NCBI RefSeq assembly: GCF_015209965.1
Contig: NZ_MU158690.1
Span: forward strand, 1,070,605 to 1,134,604
Direction: 5' to 3'
Length of the DNA stretch: 64,000 nucleotides
Source: Sphingobacterium pedocola
Lineage (GTDB): Bacteria; Bacteroidota; Bacteroidia; Sphingobacteriales; Sphingobacteriaceae
Shown: piece after piece, positions 58,134 through 64,000 of the stretch
Layout: the number at the start of each line of letters is the position of its first letter
Position numbering within the stretch: position 1 is the stretch's first letter
Notes under the pieces: model-generated
What the model saw: only the letters and a program-made list of their open reading frames with translations
What the model was told of the DNA's origin: nothing
Database searches by the model: none
Made by a program: the position numbers and the translations under genes

Positions 58134-59381
58134 ATGAAAAATATCTACATAAATAATCCGAAAGACGAATATGACACCCGATGGTTTTTGCTTAAAGGAG
58201 GGATTTCTGATGCGATTTGCCATGATAATTTCGAATCATTTAGGAAAGAACTCTGGCACCTTCTTGTATTAATAACATCACGTGTTTTTATAGACGGTAG
58301 GGAAAGAGACGAGCAACGACTAACTAAAACTTTGGACAAAGTTATACTAATGGTTAAAGGAAGCCATTACTTTTTACATCATAAAAAGCGTTTGATATTT
58401 GGAAATGATAGGATTGATATTAAATGGTATCGAAATCCCTATCGCTCATTAAAAAAATATCGACCTAAGGATGACCCGAAACTAAATCATCACTTAGCAC
58501 ATTTTGAAGAGCGGATTACACAACTTACTCGGAAAGAATCACGGAACTTTACATTGGCTTTTGAAAATTTTTTTTCTGAAATGGATATATCTTCTTGGCT
58601 TAATCTTCTTGATGATTGGAAATCGTGTGTGAGACAAGGTGATAGCCTACCTGAATATGGAGCAGATTGTGCCCCCTTAACGACTTATGAAAAGGTATTG
58701 TCATTGTATGAGGCTTGCATATTGAGCTATCATTGGGCTAATAATACGTATCCTCCTCCGAATAGGCATCTAATTGAATACTATCTACAGATTGAACAAG
58801 GTCGTTATCAATATACGAATCCATTTGAGATGTTAAACTCGTGTTTTTTTGAAATAAAACACGGGAAATTACGTGAAATTATCAAAGAGATTTATCAAAA
58901 AAACAACACTGAACAAAAGGATATAATTAAGAATGCAAACGAAGTTCGTCATGTACTGCGTGACCTTATTCAAATTGGCTGGTTATTATTGCAAACGGAT
59001 TATTTTCCAGAAAATTGGGTTAAGCCTAATAGTTTCAGCTTTTTACAAAGCCCAATACCGGAAGAGGAAATGAATAGTTGGCATCCTAAAAGCTTAAGCT
59101 ATAAGGAAAGAATCAACCTAAGAAAGACATTGTCAAAATTGTATTATAATTTTAATGTACTTAAAGAAATTCACATGTTAGACGCTTGCATTATTAGTTA
59201 CTTGGAAGGAAAAGGTGTCGACTGCAATAATGAAAATTTTAAATCACGAGACCGCCTACTTAAAATATTAGATGTTTTGACTCTGGTATCGTTAGATCTT
59301 ATACAGCGTCGAACAAAACTAGAGGGGATAGACTATCCACCAATATCAGACGTTGAGAAAGAGACAAAAGAACAAAAATGA
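58134..59381 (+). CDS. Unrecognised, largely helical 415-residue protein
   Basis: A protein of 415 residues that I do not recognise. It has no signal peptide, no membrane helix and no clear catalytic motif. It is rich in Trp, Tyr, His and Lys, and mostly helical by eye. Notable stretches are FRKELWHLLVLITSRVF, YEACILSYHWANNTYPPPNRHLIEYYLQ and VLRDLIQIGWLLLQTDYFPENW. It lies 70 bases after the 57084 gene on the same strand and may share its transcript. It could be the effector of the XRE-controlled unit, but nothing in the sequence says so. Confidence 0.7.
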   Translation: MKNIYINNPKDEYDTRWFLLKGGISDAICHDNFESFRKELWHLLVLITSRVFIDGRERDEQRLTKTLDKVILMVKGSHYFLHHKKRLIFGNDRIDIKWYRNPYRSLKKYRPKDDPKLNHHLAHFEERITQLTRKESRNFTLAFENFFSEMDISSWLNLLDDWKSCVRQGDSLPEYGADCAPLTTYEKVLSLYEACILSYHWANNTYPPPNRHLIEYYLQIEQGRYQYTNPFEMLNSCFFEIKHGKLREIIKEIYQKNNTEQKDIIKNANEVRHVLRDLIQIGWLLLQTDYFPENWVKPNSFSFLQSPIPEEEMNSWHPKSLSYKERINLRKTLSKLYYNFNVLKEIHMLDACIISYLEGKGVDCNNENFKSRDRLLKILDVLTLVSLDLIQRRTKLEGIDYPPISDVEKETKEQK

Positions 59382-59400
59382 ACCCGAAAATCTATAAATC

Positions 59401-59600
59401 ATGGAAATTACAGATAAAAACGACCAGACTGATTTGAATAACATCATTCCGATTCTGGCAAGCAAATACAATATAGATCGAATATTTATAACACCTATTA
59501 TGCGATTGACGTTCCATTTTACGAGTTGGTAATCCTAATATCCAATAAGGAGGATAAGTCTGTTGTAAACCACATCCTCAGAAGGTCTATCTTATATTGA
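59401..59600 (+). pseudogene. Truncated, frameshifted nucleotidyltransferase/HEPN-like gene
   Basis: From ATG 59401 the frame reads MEITDKNDQTDLNNIIPIL, ASKYNIDRIFITPIM, then loses frame. The continuation DVPFYELVILISNKEDKSVV is in another frame and ends with TGA at 59598-59600. The joined text resembles the start of the Sphingobacteria proteins that carry a nucleotidyltransferase-like domain before HEPN. At least 200 residues are missing. It begins 20 bases after the 58134 gene. Confidence 0.5.
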
Positions 59601-59680
59601 TTAGGATGAAGCATAGCGGTAGGAAGTACGGTGTTAACGATTTTTGACGAGTGCAGGAAGCTCGTTCGAGGAACATTCGC

Positions 59681-59749
59681 TGAAGGGTAAATTTGAATAG
59701 TGTCGTTAGCCGTAAGGCCAACGACTTTGCTATTTCCTCTTATCCTTCA
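59681..59749. repeat. 69-base hairpin with GTAA tetraloop
   Basis: GAAGGGTAA pairs with TTATCCTTC, then AATAG with CTATT, then GTCGTT with AACGAC and GCC with GGC around a GTAA loop (GNRA type). The total is about 23 bp in three helices. It lies between the pseudogene and the nitroreductase stop. It could be an RNA structure, a bidirectional terminator or part of a MITE. No T-run follows on either strand. Confidence 0.45.
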
Positions 59750-59798
59750 CCCCCTTATCAAAACCGATCAGGTTCAGTCTTTACATTAATACGCTGTA

Positions 59799-59840
59799 AG
59801 ATCGCCACACCTTCGTGCCTTCGGTTCGCAATGACGAAGA
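59799..59840 (-). repeat. REP-like palindromic element, copy 2
   Basis: Read on the minus strand it gives CTTCGTCATTGCGAACCGAA, GGCACGAAGG and TGTGGCGATCTT. This is the same CGTCATTGCGA...GATCTT element as at 50232-50271, with a longer central hairpin (CCGAAGGCACGAAGG). It lies just after the nitroreductase stop. Confidence 0.6.
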
Positions 59841-59851
59841 AAGTATCTTTA

Positions 59852-60421
59852 TTACTCTTCCCAGCGAACTTTCTCGGCGATAGGATTCCGTACAGCTTCC
59901 CGCTCTTCACTCTGGTGATGACCTAAGTAAAAGAGTCCGATGCACTTTTGATTCGGCTCCAATTGTAAGAATTCGCCCATGTGATTGATGAGACCCGGTG
60001 AGGCCCAGTATCCACCCAATCCGATGGAATGGGCGGCGAGCCACATATTTTCAACCGCACAGGCCGTCGCTGCCAATTCTTCCCATTCCGGTAGTTCGCC
60101 CGTATAGTTTACGATGATAGCGATAGCAGCATTAGAAAGCGTTGCTTTTTTTGCCATATTGATCTCAGTAGCTTCTGCGTATTTTTCAGCAGGCGTGATA
60201 TGCTTATACACACGGCCTAGTTCGGCACCTAAACGGTTTAATCCGTCTTTGCGAAACACCACAAACCGCCATGGTTGGGTACGCTTGTGTGTTGGAGCTG
60301 AATTTGCCGCTTCTAATACCGTTTCCAGATCTTCTTTGCTTACTTCCTGATCCGTGAAATTCACTTGGAATACAGACCTTCTTAGATGGATCGCTTTTAA
60401 TACTTCGTTTTTATAACTCAT
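59852..60421 (-). CDS. Nitroreductase family protein (YdjA-like)
   Basis: A protein of 189 residues. The FMN-phosphate motif is LRRSVFQVNF, followed by NSAPTHKRTQPWRFVVF near residue 40 (YdjA-type). The dimer/FMN region is VENMWLAAHSIGLGGYWASP and GLFYLGHH. Such enzymes reduce nitro groups or quinone-like substrates with NAD(P)H. It lies 26 bases downstream of pepT on the same strand. Confidence 0.9.
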   Translation of the reverse strand: MSYKNEVLKAIHLRRSVFQVNFTDQEVSKEDLETVLEAANSAPTHKRTQPWRFVVFRKDGLNRLGAELGRVYKHITPAEKYAEATEINMAKKATLSNAAIAIIVNYTGELPEWEELAATACAVENMWLAAHSIGLGGYWASPGLINHMGEFLQLEPNQKCIGLFYLGHHQSEEREAVRNPIAEKVRWEE

Positions 60422-60447
60422 GTCTTTTGTCGTTGAATACTATGTTA

Positions 60448-61707
60448 TTAATTTGTTTTTTCTTCCCATAAGGAAGCAATGTGTAATATGGTTAATACGG
60501 CTTTTTCCATATCCTGACGGCTTACCCATTCTTGCTTGCCGTGAAACGCATGGCCGCCCGCAAATACATTAGGGCAAGGAAGCCCCATAAAAGATAGCCG
60601 AGACCCGTCCGTGCCTCCTCGTATACTTCTACGCTCTGGGTGCATACCGGCCCGTCCGATAGCCTCCAGTCCAATTTCCATGATCTGTGGATATTGATCC
60701 AAGATTTCTTTCATATTACGGTACTGTTCCTGCACCTCGAATGTGTAGGTGGAGCTAGGGTATTTACTTAATATGTTTTTAACATGGTTTTCCAATTCGG
60801 TTTCATACCGGCCCAGATTGGCAGTAATATGATCCCGAATAATAAATTCTATAGTCGCCTTTTCCACAGTTCCACTGAAATTAGTGGGATGTACAAAGCC
60901 CTCTTTTCCGGACGTGCTTTCGGGTGAAAGGCGATCATCGGGCAGCGTGCCTACAATCTTAGACGCGATTTTAATGGCACTCTGCATTTTTTCTTTCGCA
61001 AACCCGGGATGTACGGATACGCCATGAATGGTAATTTTAACGCCATCGGCCGAAAAGGTTTCATCTTCTATCGTTCCGGCCTTTTCACCATCCAGGGTAT
61101 ACCCAAATTGCGCACCTAGCTTTTCAATGTTCACAAAATCTACGCCTTTGCCAATTTCCTCATCCGGTGTAAAAAGAATTTTGATATCGCCGTGTTTGAT
61201 TTCGGGATGATTTAGGAGTAGGCGTGCAGCATCCATGATCTCGGCGACACCAGCTTTATCATCCGCCCCCAACAAGGTGGTGCCACTCGCGGTAATAATA
61301 TCATTTCCAATCTGATTGGCAAGATCCCGGTGTTCGTCGTAGCGGATTACAATGCTCTTATCGTCGGGAAGCATAAGGTCTTGACCTTGATAATTGTGGT
61401 GTACAACAGGTTTTACATGCTCGCCGGAAGAGTCAGGAGAGGTATCTACATGCGAACAGAAGCAGATAACGGGCACATTTTTCAAGGTATTGGAAGGAAT
61501 GGTAGCATACACATAACCATATTCATCCAAATGAGCGTCTTTAACGCCCATTTCCAATAGTTCCCGGACCAGTAATTTGCTTAAATTCTTTTGCTTTTCC
61601 GTGGAAGGGAATGTTGGGGAACTCGCATCAGACTGTGTATCTATTTGAACGTAGCGTAGAAAACGTTCGGCTACAGAGAAATCTTTTATGCTATTGATCG
61701 TACTCAT
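60448..61707 (-). CDS. pepT: Peptidase T (tripeptide aminopeptidase)
   Basis: A protein of 419 residues, an M20 zinc peptidase. The metal ligands lie in CFCSHVDTSPD, LLGADDKAG, LFTPDEEIGKG (catalytic Glu) and FSADGVKIT (Asp). The C-terminal IRGGTDGSRLSFMGLPCPN and AGGHAFHGKQEW are the family hallmark. It releases N-terminal residues from tripeptides in the cytoplasm. It is the upstream gene of a two-gene unit with the nitroreductase. Confidence 0.95.
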   Translation of the reverse strand: MSTINSIKDFSVAERFLRYVQIDTQSDASSPTFPSTEKQKNLSKLLVRELLEMGVKDAHLDEYGYVYATIPSNTLKNVPVICFCSHVDTSPDSSGEHVKPVVHHNYQGQDLMLPDDKSIVIRYDEHRDLANQIGNDIITASGTTLLGADDKAGVAEIMDAARLLLNHPEIKHGDIKILFTPDEEIGKGVDFVNIEKLGAQFGYTLDGEKAGTIEDETFSADGVKITIHGVSVHPGFAKEKMQSAIKIASKIVGTLPDDRLSPESTSGKEGFVHPTNFSGTVEKATIEFIIRDHITANLGRYETELENHVKNILSKYPSSTYTFEVQEQYRNMKEILDQYPQIMEIGLEAIGRAGMHPERRSIRGGTDGSRLSFMGLPCPNVFAGGHAFHGKQEWVSRQDMEKAVLTILHIASLWEEKTN

Positions 61708-61739
61708 TTAATTTGTTTAAGGAGCCCAAAGTTAGTAAG

Positions 61740-61768
61740 AATACACGAATACACGAATACGCGAATCT
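61740..61768. repeat. Short tandem repeat ACGAATAC near the pepT start
   Basis: About three copies of the 8-base unit (ACACGAAT) lie immediately upstream of pepT, degenerating into GCGAATCTGCAAATG. The last words resemble the GCGAATC...GCAGATTCGC hairpin at 18186. It is short and may be incidental. Confidence 0.3.
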
Positions 61769-61958
61769 GCAAATGTGTAAATCTGCGAAAGAGCGAATTC
61801 ACAATATTGTAACAATAACTTTATACAGTAAATATGTGCCCCAAATGTTGCTTGCTAGGCAATGGAGTGTCTTTGTAGATCGTTCGCAGGACACAGCAGG
61901 TTGCCCAACATCGGAATTAGTGTTATTATCGCATTGTAACACATAAAAATAAACCTGA

Positions 61959-64000
61959 GTGAGAGCCTATTTTATATGCATTAGTTTATGTTTTCTGCTA
62001 TGTCAACAGAGTGTTGGACAAGATCTCTTTTTAGATTTAAAAGGTACGTGGCGTTTTGCGTTGGATAGTACCGATCGTGGAATTCAAGAAAAATGGTTTG
62101 CCAAAAATCTCCTGCAGGAAGTCGAACTTCCAGGGTCGTTAACCGAACAAAATATAGGTAATGAAATATCGCTCACTACACCATGGACAGGTAGTATATA
62201 CGATAGTTCCTATTATTTTCATCCCAGATTAGCGAAATACAGACAACCCGGAAACCTCAAAATACCTTTTTGGTTAACACCGTTAAAGCATTACGTGGGG
62301 CCAGCTTGGTATCAACATGATTTTCAATTAGCGAAATCTGCGCTTGGGGCCGAGTTTATACTCCATTTGGAACAACCACATACCGAAACGACTGTATGGG
62401 TTAATGGAAAGGAAGTTGGATCGCAAAACAGTATGGTCGTTGCGCACAATTTTGCTATCACACCTTATCTGCGCGCCGGAGATAATACGATTTCTATCCG
62501 GGTAGACAATCGTGTTAAAGAAATCAATGTTGGTCCCGATTCTCATAGTCTCACGGATCATACGCAGGGTAATTGGAACGGTATCATTGGCAAAATTGGG
62601 ATACGAAAATTACAGCCTATTCATTTCGACGATATCCAGATATATCCGGATATATCTGGTCGGCAGGCTACGATACGGCTTAACACAACTGTGCCTGAAG
62701 CGCGGCAACTGGAGGTACGTTATTCTGCAGAGAGTTTCAATAGTAAACAGCAGCACCGGGTCGCCCTGGTTTCGAAATCCCTGGCTTTCGCATCTGCTTC
62801 AGATACCGTTGCATTTAGGATGGATATGGGCAAGGATATGCTACTATGGGATGAATTCGATCCCAATCTGTATAAAGTTACTTTGCGGCTCTATGAAGAT
62901 GATAAATTACTGGACGAACGTGCCGTGACCTTTGGCATGCGCGAGTTTAAAGCCGTAGGAAGGGATTTTTACATCAACGGAAGGAAAACATTTTTACGTG
63001 GAACCTGTGACAACGCTGTTTTTCCGCTTACGGGATACCCCCCCACAGACGAAGAATCTTGGCTCCGTATCTTTGCGAAGATTAAGGAATACGGCCTTAA
63101 TCACGTGCGCTATCACTCTTGGTGTCCTCCGGAAGCGGCTTTTCAGGCCGCCGATAAAATTGGAATTTATTTACAACCTGAGGGGCCGAGTTGGGCGAAT
63201 CATGGCTCCTCACTGGGTAACGGTGAACCCATAGACCAATACATCTATGCCGAGACGAATAGAATGGCAAAGTATTTTGGTAACTACGCCTCCTTCTGTA
63301 TGATGGCATACGGTAATGAACCGCGCGGAAATCAGGTGCCTTATCTAACCGCTTTTGTTGATTATTGGAAGGCGAAAGATCCGAGAAGATTGTACACCGG
63401 CGCGTCGGTAGGTGGAAGCTGGCCTGTGATTCCCAACAACGAATTTATGGTGCGAGCAGGAGCTAGAGGGCTGGATTGGAATAGACAACCGGAAAGCATC
63501 TCCGATTTTAGCGATAAAATAACACAATTTAATGTGCCTTTCGTCGCCCATGAAATGGGACAGTACTGTGTCTTTCCTAATTTTGATGAAATTAAAAAGT
63601 ATACAGGTGCTTACCGCGCCAAAAATATGGAACTTTTTGAAGAAGACTTGCACGATCACCACATGGGTGATCAAGGGAAAGCGTTTTTATACGCTTCCGG
63701 AAAATTGCAGGCCTTAGCGTATAAGTCTGAAATCGAGCGTGCCTTAAAAACACCTGGATATTCCGGGTTTCAGCTGCTCTCGTTGAACGATTACTCCGGA
63801 CAAGGAACGGCGTTAGTCGGGTTATTGGATGCTTTTTGGGAAGAGAAGGGTTATATCACTGCTTCCGAATTTAAGCGTTTTTGTGATACGACGGTTTTGC
63901 TCATTCGTGCACCGAAGTTTACGTTTACCAATGATGAAACACTGCGGGCAGATGTCGAAATGGCCCATTACGGCAAGGAAGTCATGTCTTCGGTAGCGGT
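61959..64000 (+). CDS. Secreted GH2-type glycoside hydrolase, 5' part (runs off window)
   Basis: An open frame of at least 680 residues to the right edge. The start is a GTG at 61959, preceded by an in-frame TGA, giving a signal peptide (RAYFICISLCFLLCQQSVGQ). The sugar-binding domain (DLKGTWRFALD, VELPGSLTEQN, GPAWYQHDFQL) is followed by an Ig-like domain and a TIM barrel (FLRGTCDN, HVRYHSWCPPEAAF). The acid/base Glu is likely in MAYGNEPRGN and the nucleophile in VAHEMGQY. This GH2 subgroup in Bacteroidota acts on varied beta-glycosides. It stands apart from the main PUL and probably opens another carbohydrate locus. Confidence 0.9.
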   Translation, partial: MRAYFICISLCFLLCQQSVGQDLFLDLKGTWRFALDSTDRGIQEKWFAKNLLQEVELPGSLTEQNIGNEISLTTPWTGSIYDSSYYFHPRLAKYRQPGNLKIPFWLTPLKHYVGPAWYQHDFQLAKSALGAEFILHLEQPHTETTVWVNGKEVGSQNSMVVAHNFAITPYLRAGDNTISIRVDNRVKEINVGPDSHSLTDHTQGNWNGIIGKIGIRKLQPIHFDDIQIYPDISGRQATIRLNTTVPEARQLEVRYSAESFNSKQQHRVALVSKSLAFASASDTVAFRMDMGKDMLLWDEFDPNLYKVTLRLYEDDKLLDERAVTFGMREFKAVGRDFYINGRKTFLRGTCDNAVFPLTGYPPTDEESWLRIFAKIKEYGLNHVRYHSWCPPEAAFQAADKIGIYLQPEGPSWANHGSSLGNGEPIDQYIYAETNRMAKYFGNYASFCMMAYGNEPRGNQVPYLTAFVDYWKAKDPRRLYTGASVGGSWPVIPNNEFMVRAGARGLDWNRQPESISDFSDKITQFNVPFVAHEMGQYCVFPNFDEIKKYTGAYRAKNMELFEEDLHDHHMGDQGKAFLYASGKLQALAYKSEIERALKTPGYSGFQLLSLNDYSGQGTALVGLLDAFWEEKGYITASEFKRFCDTTVLLIRAPKFTFTNDETLRADVEMAHYGKEVMSSVA

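Noticed and set aside
62512..62928. 138-codon ORF near the right edge
   Set aside because: Shifted-frame shadow of the GH2 gene starting at 61959.

Overview
The window reads as the chromosome of a Bacteroidota bacterium, most likely a Sphingobacteriaceae member (Sphingobacterium/Olivibacter/Pedobacter relatives). The evidence is a LpxC-FabZ fusion, a PorX response regulator, a SusC/SusD polysaccharide-utilisation locus (PUL) with a hybrid two-component regulator (HTCS), TAnnTTTG-type promoters, a Sphingobacteria-type EF-P and moderate-to-low GC. No tRNA, rRNA, CRISPR array or insertion sequence was seen.

Layout. 1-2.2 kb: the 5' part of an ECF sigma gene cut by the left edge, then tsaE and porX (minus strand). 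2.4-7.7 kb: an operon of an HD phosphohydrolase, lpxD, lpxC-fabZ, lpxA and a lone ABC ATPase (lipid A synthesis). 7.7-9.0 kb: efp with its own promoter and terminator, then 5-formyl-THF cyclo-ligase. 9.0-9.5 kb: a gene-free, GC-rich, hairpin-rich stretch. 9.5-18.2 kb: housekeeping genes (SerB fused to a SerA tail, an SDR epimerase, a degenerate arginase-fold protein, RmuC, gamma-glutamyltransferase, an EEP nuclease/phosphatase, a MazG-like protein and Dtd). 18.2-20.9 kb: a TonB-dependent receptor under a TPP riboswitch. 21-24 kb: an amidohydrolase, acylphosphatase and a flippase.

24.1-46.6 kb is one large PUL: HTCS, a small lipoprotein, SusC (split by a one-base frameshift), SusD, two surface-glycan-binding-type lipoproteins, an FN3 lipoprotein with a HExxH motif, a lipocalin-like protein, a GH16-GH43 fusion and two GH2 enzymes. 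The enzyme set suggests a beta-galactan or arabinogalactan-type substrate. A TTTACCCCT-type motif occurs upstream of both transcription blocks and is a candidate HTCS operator.

46.7-51.1 kb: dusB, then trpE-trpG-trpC preceded by a trp attenuator (a 26-residue leader peptide with three consecutive Trp codons, a competing RNA pairing and a terminator). trpD is missing from its expected place, where a REP-like repeat sits, and trpF/B/A do not follow. 51.1-53.1 kb: two tandem LuxR/NarL-type PAS regulators, each preceded by a 7-2-7 dyad of the NarL type.

53.1-59.9 kb is an accessory patch: a decayed secreted-peptide gene, a histone H1-like protein, an orphan antitoxin-like gene, an ECF sigma factor with a TonB-like membrane partner, a BRO-N pseudogene, an XRE regulator with a DUF1835 protein, two unrecognised proteins, a truncated nucleotidyltransferase/HEPN-like pseudogene, a large hairpin and a second REP-like copy. 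The cluster at 55.6-59.6 kb is the best candidate for an undescribed system, but its function cannot be read from sequence alone. 59.8-64 kb: nitroreductase, peptidase T and a GH2-type glycosidase that starts with GTG and runs off the right edge.
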